A DNA stretch of 33,380 nucleotides from assembly GCA_963169455.1 (NCBI GenBank), contig CAUJDW010000061.1, positions 1-33,380 of the forward strand, in the 5' to 3' direction. Shown here in pieces: positions 1 to 8,627 of this stretch; within the stretch, counting starts at the first letter, position 1; each line of letters starts with the position of its first letter. This DNA comes from Bacteroidota bacterium. Its GTDB lineage: Bacteria; Bacteroidota; Bacteroidia; Chitinophagales; Saprospiraceae. The notes beneath the pieces are model-generated. The model had not been told where the DNA came from. It ran no database searches and saw nothing but the letters and a program-made list of their open reading frames with translations. Both the position numbers and the translations under genes were made by a program.

Positions 1-17
1 TTTAGCTCTGGATTCAC

Positions 18-142
18 ATAACAATATAACAATATAACAATATAACAATATAACAATATAACAATATAACAATATAACAATATAACAATATAACAATATA
101 ACAATATAACAATATAACAATATAACAATATAACAATATAAC
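18..142. repeat. 8-bp tandem satellite (ACAATATA)n
   Basis: Fifteen uninterrupted identical copies of ACAATATA occupy 21-140, with partial units on both sides. The array ends 8 bases before the tlyA start codon, so it fills the place where the promoter and 5' leader would be. No copy carries a substitution, which suggests recent expansion or ongoing slippage. There are no spacers, so it is not a CRISPR array. Confidence 0.97.
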
Positions 143-149
143 CCCTCCC

Positions 150-899
150 ATGCCCCAGCGCCTCGACATCTGGCTCGTTCAGCAAGGCTTTTTCGAATCC
201 CGCGAAAAGGCCCGGCTGGCCATTCGGGAGGGGGTAGTACTGGCCAACGGCCGCAAGGTGCAGAAGCCGGCCTATCAGGTGGAAGATGGCGATGTGGTGG
301 AGGTGCGGGGCGCGGCCTTGCCTTACGTCAGCCGGGGCGGCCTGAAACTGGAGAAGGCCATCCGGGAATTCGGGCTTGATCTGCGTGGAAAAACCGTGCT
401 CGACCTGGGCGCCTCCACCGGTGGCTTTACCGACTGCGCCCTGCAGCACGGCGCCGCCCGCGTCATCGCAGTTGATGTGGGAGAGGGGCAGCTACACCCC
501 AGCCTCCGGGTTGACCCCCGCGTAGTATCGCTCGAAAATACCGACCTTCGGCAACTGAGGCCGGATCAGCTCGGCGGCGAAGGGGCGGATGTGCTGCTGG
601 CCGACCTGTCCTTCATCAGCCTGGAACACGTTTTCCCCTTCCTGCCGCCCTTCCTCAGAAGGGGGGGGCTGGCCGTGGTGCTCATCAAGCCGCAGTTTGA
701 AATGAAGGAAAAAAGGCGGTTCAAGGGCGGCATCATCCGCGATGAACAACTGCGGCGGCGGCTGGTGGCGCAGGCCTTAGGCTATGCCGAGGCTGCGGGC
801 TTTCACCTGGAAGCTCTGGCGCCCACCGATGCCGACGGGCAGAGCAAAAATGTGGAGTTTCTCGCCTTATTTTCGATCTTCGCGGAAAAAGGCCCATGA
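150..899 (+). CDS. tlyA: TlyA family rRNA 2'-O-methyltransferase (hemolysin A family)
   Basis: This 249-residue protein has the two-part TlyA architecture. Residues 1-60 form an S4 RNA-binding domain, and residues 60-249 form an FtsJ/RrmJ-type SAM methyltransferase. The SAM-binding loop is LDLGASTGGFTD at about 84-95. The Lys-Asp-Lys-Glu catalytic set of this fold can be placed at K66 (SRGGLKL), D152 (LLADLSF), K180 (LIKPQFE) and E236 (KNVEFL). Characterised relatives methylate cytidine 2'-O in 16S and/or 23S rRNA; the target here is inferred. Length is normal for the family and the ATG at 150 gives a complete S4 domain. The gene overlaps the next one by 4 bases (ATGA), so the two are probably cotranslated. 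The 8-bp satellite lies directly upstream. Confidence 0.93.
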   Translation: MPQRLDIWLVQQGFFESREKARLAIREGVVLANGRKVQKPAYQVEDGDVVEVRGAALPYVSRGGLKLEKAIREFGLDLRGKTVLDLGASTGGFTDCALQHGAARVIAVDVGEGQLHPSLRVDPRVVSLENTDLRQLRPDQLGGEGADVLLADLSFISLEHVFPFLPPFLRRGGLAVVLIKPQFEMKEKRRFKGGIIRDEQLRRRLVAQALGYAEAAGFHLEALAPTDADGQSKNVEFLALFSIFAEKGP

Positions 900-1399
900 G
901 ATGGATCAGTCTTTTCGTTGTTTTTTCCATGGCCGGCCTGGCCGCCTGCGGCGATTCCGCTGCCCGGCAGGCCGCCGCACTTCCCGCCGCCTGTGAACTG
1001 GCGCCGGTAGCCACCATTCAGGACATCCTGCGCGAGTCGGTCAAAAACCCGACGCCCGCAAATGCGGGTGTGGGAGAGCTGTCGGCCTGCACCTACACCC
1101 TGCCTGCCCGCAGCCTCGATGACTACCTGGGCATCTATGTATTGCCGCCCCGTTCGCCCCGCGATGCCGTACAGCTGCAGGCCCTGGCCGAGGAATGGAA
1201 GGAGCGCAATGCCGGCGCCGCTTACCAGTTGCTGAGCGATGCGGAACACCCCGAGGCCTGGTTTCCGGGCGAATACAAGGTTTACCCTTCTACCTTTATC
1301 ATCCTTTTCGATAAGGCCAGCCTGGTGATCACGGGCGTTGCTCTGGATGACGCCAGGGCTATTGCTTTTCAGGCCATGGTGCAGCACCAGTGGCAATAA
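896..1399 (+). CDS. small lipoprotein of unknown function
   Basis: The 167-residue product starts with a typical lipoprotein signal peptide, with a hydrophobic stretch and lipobox LAAC at about residues 16-19, so it should be anchored in the outer or inner membrane after export. The mature part has two further cysteines (ACELAP and SACTYT) that could form a disulfide. I recognise no domain with certainty. The start codon overlaps the tlyA stop as ATGA, which fixes the start and indicates cotranscription. A strong hairpin at 1436-1468 follows the stop codon and probably ends the transcript. Confidence 0.75.
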   Translation: MRWISLFVVFSMAGLAACGDSAARQAAALPAACELAPVATIQDILRESVKNPTPANAGVGELSACTYTLPARSLDDYLGIYVLPPRSPRDAVQLQALAEEWKERNAGAAYQLLSDAEHPEAWFPGEYKVYPSTFIILFDKASLVITGVALDDARAIAFQAMVQHQWQ

Positions 1400-1435
1400 G
1401 GGCTGGAGGCCCGCCAGGGGCGCAGCCCCAAAAGT

Positions 1436-1468
1436 AAGAGCCACCCCTTTTACACAGGGATGGCTCTT
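1436..1468. terminator. hairpin between convergent genes, possible terminator
   Basis: The arms AAGAGCCA (1436-1443) and TGGCTCTT (1461-1468) pair perfectly and can be extended by CCC/GGG around a loop. The hairpin lies between the ends of the plus-strand lipoprotein gene and the minus-strand gene at 1503-1775. There is no long T-run on the plus side; on the minus side the stem is followed by ACTTTTGG. It may serve both directions. Confidence 0.55.
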
Positions 1469-1502
1469 CAATGCCTTCGGGGTTCAGGTTTTTTACCGGC
1501 CC

Positions 1503-1775
1503 CTACATATCCGTGATGCCTTCTTCAAAGACATCCACGTCGGCCCAGGGCTGGCGGAAATTGTCCGGCAGTTCGCTGAGGGCGTCCACCCGGAAGCCGT
1601 CCTTGGAAGCCCCCCGCAGCAGGGACAGCTTGAGGATCAGGCCATAGGTGGGGGGCTCTTCGAGGCGCATGTAGATGTTTTTGCTGGCTTTCCATCTGAA
1701 GCCGCTGGGAATAGGCGCCGGGATGTTCTGGTTGAGATCCCAGGATACAGTGGCCAAATAATACTTTTTTGCCAT
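1503..1775 (-). CDS. hypothetical protein, 90 residues
   Basis: This ORF converges on the lipoprotein gene. It begins MAKKYYLATVSW and ends in an acidic stretch (ADVDVFEEGITD). No signal peptide, membrane segment or known motif is visible, so it is probably cytosolic. It is kept as a gene because no other ORF covers the region well, its composition is protein-like (balanced hydrophobic and charged residues, several aromatic residues), and a hairpin lies just beyond its stop. The function is unknown. Confidence 0.6.
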   Translation of the reverse strand: MAKKYYLATVSWDLNQNIPAPIPSGFRWKASKNIYMRLEEPPTYGLILKLSLLRGASKDGFRVDALSELPDNFRQPWADVDVFEEGITDM

Positions 1776-1900
1776 GGTTTATGGTTTTCCGGTGAAAAAA
1801 AGAAGACCTGGCGAAACCGCCATACGTCCGGAAATTACGTTTTTTCTATTATAAAAACAATGGTGCAGCCTGCCTCCGGGCTAATATCTTATTATTTTTT

Positions 1901-2029
1901 ACGACTATTCAGAACAGCTGTGCGGCATTATCCGGAACGCGGGCCCGCGGCGCAGGCAGCGCCCCTCCCAAGGCTCAGTGGTTATCACTTCGCGGGCCAT
2001 AGGCCCGGGTTTCGACCACAATAGCTACT
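1901..2029 (+). repeat. roughly 125-bp inverted-repeat element, copy A
   Basis: This stretch lies in the 399-base gap between the 1503-1775 gene and pckG. It shares an ordered series of blocks with 20302-20424: GACTATTC at the left end, GGAACGC, GGCCCG, CGGCGC, TTATCACTT, the hairpin GCGGGCCATAGGCCCG (1992-2007), and AATAG at the right end followed by ACTTAA. The ends are imperfect inverted repeats (GACTATTC against AATAGCTAC). It has no coding capacity and resembles a MITE-like or REP-like element. The remainder of the gap, 1776-1900 and 2030-2174, shows nothing recognisable. Confidence 0.65.
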
Positions 2030-2174
2030 ACTTTTTACAACTTAAATGGAGCGCCAGGGGGGACAGCAGCAAAAACACGGAGCGCCAAATATTGACCGCC
2101 TAAAAATTCCAATTTTCCCCTGCCCCTGCCTTCAATTTCCCTATCTTGTGGCCGGAAAACAAATTTCACCACCT

Positions 2175-4037
<1,863 letters not shown>

Positions 4038-4089
4038 GCCTGTCCTGGCTAAGGTTTTTTTTGGGAGGAGGCTGCCGTTTCGCCTCCCG

Positions 4090-4119
4090 GCCCTGGCTGT
4101 TGTTCCCGCAAGCCAGGGC
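4090..4119 (+). terminator. hairpin downstream of pckG
   Basis: GCCCTGGCT (4090-4098) and AGCCAGGGC (4111-4119) form a perfect 9-bp stem with a 12-base loop. An eight-T run lies before it at about 4056-4063, after a weak AGCC/GGCT stem. Either or both could end pckG transcription. The rest of the 4038-4286 gap shows no gene. Confidence 0.5.
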
Positions 4120-4286
4120 AATTGGATTTAAAACAAGCCGTCGGGCGGTTTAACCAGGCTTCCCGGCAGGATGCGCATACCGGCATTTGATGCAAAAAAA
4201 GTAAAATGCGATTCTTCTGCCCGCAAGCAGGCCAACAGGAAAATATCAATTTTGCTCCATAAATTGTACCCTTAAAACCTGGCGAG

Positions 4287-4889
4287 GTGGAAAACCCTTT
4301 ACCAAAAGAGCCGGCAAAAGTCATTCAGGCCCTGCAATCAGGAGAGGTGGAGGTATTGGAAGCCCTCTATGTGCGCTTCCGGCAGGGCTTCTTCCGTTGG
4401 GCCGGGCGGCGTTTCAAAGCCAGGAGGGAAGACTATGAAGATGCCTGGCAGGAAGCCATCATCGCCTTTTACGAACAGGTGAGCGACGGCCGGCTGACGG
4501 CATTGCGCTACAACCTCCGCACCTGGCTCTTCGCCGTCGGCTATAGGCGGATGCTTCAGCACCACCGCAAAATGAAGCGTTTCTTCTGGCCGGACGCCAT
4601 AGATCAGGCCATCCTGCAGGAAGTGGAGGAGATCGAATTTCATTGGGACGCCCCTTCCGATGAAGCGCAGGCCCTGCTGGAAAAAAGCATGGGGGCGCTG
4701 TCTCCGCAGTGCCGGGAAATTCTGGTACAACGATTTTACGAGGGTAAAAAGATACCAGACATCCGGGAGGCGTTGAATCACAATTCCGAAAATACCACCA
4801 GCGCTACCCTCTCCCGCTGCCTGAAAAGGCTGAAGGATATCGTAGCCGGCCTGGCGGCAGGGTCAAAACAATCCGGAAATGGAAGATAA
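4287..4889 (+). CDS. ECF-type RNA polymerase sigma factor
   Basis: This 200-residue protein has the region 2 / region 4 layout of an extracytoplasmic function sigma-70 factor. Region 2 covers about 20-95 (LYVRFRQGFFRWAG, then YEDAWQEAIIAFYEQ, then LRTWLFAVGYRRMLQHHRK), with the conserved D-x-x-Q-E-x pattern. Region 4 covers about 130-190 (LSPQCREILVQRFYEGKKI and a helix-turn-helix ending LSRCLKRLK). The start is a GTG at 4287; no in-frame ATG precedes region 2. The stop overlaps the next gene by 11 bases, so sigma factor and membrane protein are translationally linked, the usual layout of a sigma/anti-sigma pair. The target promoters are not known. Confidence 0.9.
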   Translation: MENPLPKEPAKVIQALQSGEVEVLEALYVRFRQGFFRWAGRRFKARREDYEDAWQEAIIAFYEQVSDGRLTALRYNLRTWLFAVGYRRMLQHHRKMKRFFWPDAIDQAILQEVEEIEFHWDAPSDEAQALLEKSMGALSPQCREILVQRFYEGKKIPDIREALNHNSENTTSATLSRCLKRLKDIVAGLAAGSKQSGNGR

Positions 4890-5772
4890 AGCCCTGGAAT
4901 GGATCGAACGCTATTTCCGCGGTACTATGCCGGCGGAGGAACGTTCAGCTTTTGAACGGCGGCGGGAGGCGGACCCGCTGTTCCGGCAAGAAGTGGCGGA
5001 ATACGAATCCACCTTCCGCCTCATCCGCCTTCAGGGCCGGCAGGCGCTGAAAGCCCGCCTGGCCGAACGGGGCCGGCAACTCGATGCGGAAAAGGGCCGC
5101 CAGGGCGCTCGCCTCCACTGGTGGATGGCGCTTGCCGTGCTGGTATTGATTGCGCTGGGCTGGTGGTTTTTGGGCGGGAAGGGAAAAGCTTACCCAAGTC
5201 AATTGCCTGGGGCCGAAACGCAAAGGAATACAACCGAAACGCCGGCATTGCCTGCCCCGGCCCCGGCAGAGCAGGCCGAACCGAAACCTTCAGAAAGCGG
5301 CAGGCCTTCATCTTTGCCTCCCATTGCTGAAAACACCTCCATTGAGGAGCAACTATTTACCGCCCATTTCCGCCCTTACCGCGATGAATCGCTGGAGCCC
5401 GCCCTGCGGGGAGAAGGAGAAGGAACCCCGGAGGAAGAGTTCCGGCAGTTGTACTGGGACGGCCGCTATGAGGAAGCCTTGTCCGCTTTCGAGGCTTTGG
5501 AGAATGGCATAAAAAACAATGGCAACCTGCAGTTCCTGCGGGCCAATTGCCTGTTGGCCACAGGGCAGGCAAAGGAAGCCGCGCCAGTCCTGGAGAACGT
5601 CCTCCAAACGGGCCGCAGCCGCTTTCTGCCGGAGGCGAAATGGCTGTTGGCGCTGGCCCGCCTGAAGAATGGAGAACGGGAAAAGGCAAAAGCCCTGCTG
5701 CAGGAAATCGCCGGCGATGCCGCCTCGCCGAGGCAGGCGGAGGCGGCATCCCTTAGGGATGCCATCCCTTAA
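4879..5772 (+). CDS. membrane-anchored TPR protein, probable zinc-less anti-sigma factor
   Basis: 297 residues. The N-terminus (1-70) is a charged helical segment beginning MEDKALEWIERYFRGTM, a pattern common in Bacteroidota proteins encoded next to ECF sigma factors; it has no Cys/His zinc motif. One membrane helix follows at about 80-97 (WWMALAVLVLIALGWWFLGG), then a Pro/Ala/Glu-rich linker (about 110-155), then a TPR-like helical region (about 190-295) that should face the periplasm. The gene overlaps the sigma gene by 11 bases and precedes the CHAT gene by 29 bases. I infer that the N-terminus sequesters the sigma factor and the outer part senses a signal or partner. The last eight residues and the stop codon are encoded by a palindromic repeat (5745-5789). 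Confidence 0.75.
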   Translation: MEDKALEWIERYFRGTMPAEERSAFERRREADPLFRQEVAEYESTFRLIRLQGRQALKARLAERGRQLDAEKGRQGARLHWWMALAVLVLIALGWWFLGGKGKAYPSQLPGAETQRNTTETPALPAPAPAEQAEPKPSESGRPSSLPPIAENTSIEEQLFTAHFRPYRDESLEPALRGEGEGTPEEEFRQLYWDGRYEEALSAFEALENGIKNNGNLQFLRANCLLATGQAKEAAPVLENVLQTGRSRFLPEAKWLLALARLKNGEREKAKALLQEIAGDAASPRQAEAASLRDAIP

Positions 5773-5789
5773 GGGATGGCATCCCTAAG
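5722..5789. repeat. nested palindromes spanning a stop codon
   Basis: GGCATCCC (5745-5752) pairs with GGGATGCC (5756-5763). The next palindrome, CCATCCCTTAAGGGATGG (5762-5779), overlaps it, and a further GGCATCCCTAAG half-unit follows (5778-5789). Just upstream, GCCTCGCCGAGGC and GGCGGAGGCGG add a second GC-rich inverted repeat (about 5723-5745). The TAA stop of the preceding gene (5770-5772) lies at the centre of the second palindrome. It may be a REP-like insertion or an RNA structure between the anti-sigma and CHAT genes. Confidence 0.8.
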
Positions 5790-5801
5790 AAACGCAAGCG
5801 C

Positions 5802-8534
5802 ATGAAAAACACCCTGGCCCTTCTGGTATTCCTATCCCTCTTGCCCCTGCCTTCCTTCGGGCAGGCCGATACCGCAGCGGTGGCGCTGCAGGTAGACAGC
5901 CTGATACAGGTAGCCCGAAAATTGGCCGGGGAGCGGAAATTTGAGCAGGCACTTGAAACTATGGCCGGCGCCAACCGGCTGGCATTGGGCTCATTCGGCG
6001 AAGAAACTGCCGTGTATAGCAATGTCAGCTTTCAATATGGGGCCATTTGCCACCAGAAAGGGGATCACCGGGAAGCGGAAAAGTGGTTGATCAAAGCGAA
6101 AGGGATCCGGGAAAAACTATGGGGCAGTGAGCATCTCGGTTATGCGGAGGTTTTATACCAGTTGGGAAGCGTTTATTACCACATGGGCAACAATTACGAG
6201 CGCGCTGAACAGTGCTACCTTCAAATCAAGGCTATACGGGAAAAAAAACTGGGCAAAGAACACCTCGAGTATGCGGCAAGCCTGAATGGCCTGGGTATAG
6301 TGTATTTAAGGATGGGGAATTATGATCTTGCAGAGGCCTATTTTCTGGAAGTATTGGCCGTCAGAGAGAAAATCCTCGGAAGAGAAAACACCTCTTACGG
6401 TTGGACACTGAACAACCTGGCTCTCGTATATACTTCAAAAGGAAATTATGAAAAGGCCGAATTTTTCTACAAGGAAAACATCAGAATCATCGAGCAGGTG
6501 CTTGGCAAAGAAAACACCTCTTACGCCAGCGCCATCATGAACCTGGCCAGCGTTTACCTGTATATGCGCGATTTCGAAAAGGCCGAACCCCTCTTCTTTG
6601 AAGCAAAGAGCCGGTTTGAAGGATTTCGGGATTATACCGCAATCCCGGCTTACATGTCTTTGATGGAGTTTTTGGGCATGCTATATTTTGAAACCGGCCA
6701 ATACGCCCTGTCTGAAACACACCATCTCAAAGCAAAAGAATTGCGGGGCGGAGTGCTGGGTAAGGAGCACCTTTCCTATGAAATGAGCCTTGCCAAACTG
6801 TCTGTTTTATACTGGCAAACCGGCCAATACGACAAAGCTGCACAGCACTTCGCGGAAGCCGCCGAAATGCGCCGGAGCCTGCTCTCCGATGCCTCCCGCC
6901 ACCTGTCCGAAAAGGAGGTGTATGCTTACGTCCGGAATTTTGAGCAGGAACTGGATAAGGATTTTTCTTTTGCCGGCGCCGCTGCTCATGCCGTTCCTTC
7001 CTTTGCGGGCGCCTGCTACGACAACACCCTTTTTTACAAAGGTTTTCTGCTCAACATCTCCCATCACTTCAGAAACCAGAACGAAGCGGATCAGGAACTG
7101 GCTGAAAAACTATCCCGGCTGAAATCCATCCGGAACCTGCTTTCCAATCAGTACGCCCGGGCTCCTTCCGAAAGAGACAGCAGCAGGGTAGTGGAGCTGG
7201 AAGAGCAGGCCAACACCATTGAAAAGAATCTGGCCCGAACCGTTTCCGGCTACGGCGAAATCGTCCGCCGGATCAACTGGCAGGACGTGCAGGCAGCCCT
7301 GGAGCCGGGCGAAGCCGCCCTGGAATTCATCCATTTCAACTTCTACACTCCCGAACCCACCGACAGCATCCTGTACGCCGCCCTCCTGCTTAAGCCGGGA
7401 ATGGAGCACCCGCTTTTCATTCCCCTCTTCGAAGAAAAGGTGCTGGAGGCGCTGCTCCCCCCGCTCCACAGGAACCGCTCTGAATATGTCAATCAATTGT
7501 ATCAGAACGAAACCCTGGCCCGGCTGATCTGGGCGCCGCTCGAACCGCATCTGCAGGGTGTGCGAACGGTTTACTATTCGCCTTCCGGGCTGCTCCACCG
7601 CCTGAACCCCGGGGCTTTGCCTGTAGCCGGGGGCATCCTCGCCGCCCGCTATGATCTTTTTTCGCTCGGAAGCACGCGTTCGGTTGCCGCCAGGCCAGCA
7701 GGCATTGCATCAGCAGGCCGGCAGGTTGAGGGCCTTGAAGCCCTCATTTTCGGCGGCATCCGCTACGATATGGACAGCACGGAAATTGCCGCCTCCTCCG
7801 CGCCGGATGAACTGGCCAAGCGGGGGCTGTCGTTCTCCCACACCGACGCCGCACTGCGCGGCGGCTCCTGGAAATTTCTCAAACATTCGGAAAAGGAAAC
7901 GGCCAGTGTCGCCGCTATCCTTCAGGAGGCCGGCATCCCGGCTTCGGCTTTTCAGGGATACGCCGCGACCGAAGAGGCTTTTAAACGGATCGGCAGGGAT
8001 GCTGATCCTCCCCGCATCCTGCACGTTTCCACCCACGGCTATTTCTTCCCCGACCCGCTTTCATCCGGGGGTAAACAACAGGCAGCGAGTGCTGAGCCGG
8101 CCTTCAAAGGCTCGGAACACCCCATGATCCGCTCCGGCCTTATCCTGGCCGGCGCCAACCACGCCTGGCAAACCGGCCGCCCCCTCGGCAACCGGGAAGA
8201 CGGCGTGCTCACCGCCTACGAGATCAGCCAGATGAACCTCTCCAACACCGAACTCGTCGTGCTCAGCGCCTGCGAGACGGGCCTGGGCGACATCCGCGGC
8301 AATGAAGGGGTTTACGGCCTGCAACGGGCCTTCAGGATCGCCGGGGCCAAAAACCTCATCATGTCCCTGTGGCAGGCGCCCGACTTTCAGTCCCGGGAAC
8401 TCATGACGGCTTTCTACCGCCAATGGCTGCTGAACAAACTGCCCATCCACCGGGCGCTGCTGGCCGCGCAACAAGAGATGCGCGATAAGGGGTACGAACC
8501 GTATTACTGGGCGGGCTGGGTGCTGGTGGAGTAG
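5802..8534 (+). CDS. exported TPR-CHAT protein (caspase-like peptidase family)
   Basis: 910 residues. A signal peptide (about 1-21, ending SFGQ) indicates export. Residues about 50-370 are a run of some seven TPR units of the 42-residue type (for example LNNLALVYTSKGNYEKAEFF). A helical linker follows, then a C-terminal CHAT domain (about 600-910). The caspase-like dyad is visible: His in HVSTHG (H745) and Cys in LSACETG (C824), followed by the typical GLQRAFRIAGAKNLIMSLW. CHAT proteins belong to the caspase/separase clan; several characterised ones are proteases switched on by partners bound to their TPRs. This one, with both catalytic residues, is predicted to act outside the cytoplasm. Its position directly after the sigma/anti-sigma pair suggests a role in that pathway; the substrate is unknown. 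Confidence 0.92.
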   Translation: MKNTLALLVFLSLLPLPSFGQADTAAVALQVDSLIQVARKLAGERKFEQALETMAGANRLALGSFGEETAVYSNVSFQYGAICHQKGDHREAEKWLIKAKGIREKLWGSEHLGYAEVLYQLGSVYYHMGNNYERAEQCYLQIKAIREKKLGKEHLEYAASLNGLGIVYLRMGNYDLAEAYFLEVLAVREKILGRENTSYGWTLNNLALVYTSKGNYEKAEFFYKENIRIIEQVLGKENTSYASAIMNLASVYLYMRDFEKAEPLFFEAKSRFEGFRDYTAIPAYMSLMEFLGMLYFETGQYALSETHHLKAKELRGGVLGKEHLSYEMSLAKLSVLYWQTGQYDKAAQHFAEAAEMRRSLLSDASRHLSEKEVYAYVRNFEQELDKDFSFAGAAAHAVPSFAGACYDNTLFYKGFLLNISHHFRNQNEADQELAEKLSRLKSIRNLLSNQYARAPSERDSSRVVELEEQANTIEKNLARTVSGYGEIVRRINWQDVQAALEPGEAALEFIHFNFYTPEPTDSILYAALLLKPGMEHPLFIPLFEEKVLEALLPPLHRNRSEYVNQLYQNETLARLIWAPLEPHLQGVRTVYYSPSGLLHRLNPGALPVAGGILAARYDLFSLGSTRSVAARPAGIASAGRQVEGLEALIFGGIRYDMDSTEIAASSAPDELAKRGLSFSHTDAALRGGSWKFLKHSEKETASVAAILQEAGIPASAFQGYAATEEAFKRIGRDADPPRILHVSTHGYFFPDPLSSGGKQQAASAEPAFKGSEHPMIRSGLILAGANHAWQTGRPLGNREDGVLTAYEISQMNLSNTELVVLSACETGLGDIRGNEGVYGLQRAFRIAGAKNLIMSLWQAPDFQSRELMTAFYRQWLLNKLPIHRALLAAQQEMRDKGYEPYYWAGWVLVE

Positions 8535-8579
8535 CAACGCGGGCCAGCCGCCCCGCGCAAAAAAAAATTCTTCTTCCCT

Positions 8580-8626
8580 GTTAAGATTTTTCCTCCTCGT
8601 GGAACTATCCCTTTAAACATCTTAAC
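8580..8626. promoter_or_regulatory. inverted repeat in front of the propeller gene
   Basis: GTTAAGAT (8580-8587) and ATCTTAAC (8619-8626) are perfect 8-bp inverted repeats separated by 31 bases, with the second ending one base before the ATG at 8628. It could be an operator or a leader structure covering the ribosome binding region. No clear TAnnTTTG element is visible in this 93-base gap. A GCGGG/CCCGC stem followed by an A-run at about 8539-8568 comes after the CHAT gene. Confidence 0.4.
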
Positions 8627-8627
8627 G

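Noticed and set aside
18-142. CRISPR array
   Set aside because: Units are 8 bases with no spacers and no cas genes are nearby.
4049-4324. 91-residue minus-strand ORF after pckG
   Set aside because: It covers the hairpin and the start of the sigma factor gene and has no protein-like features.
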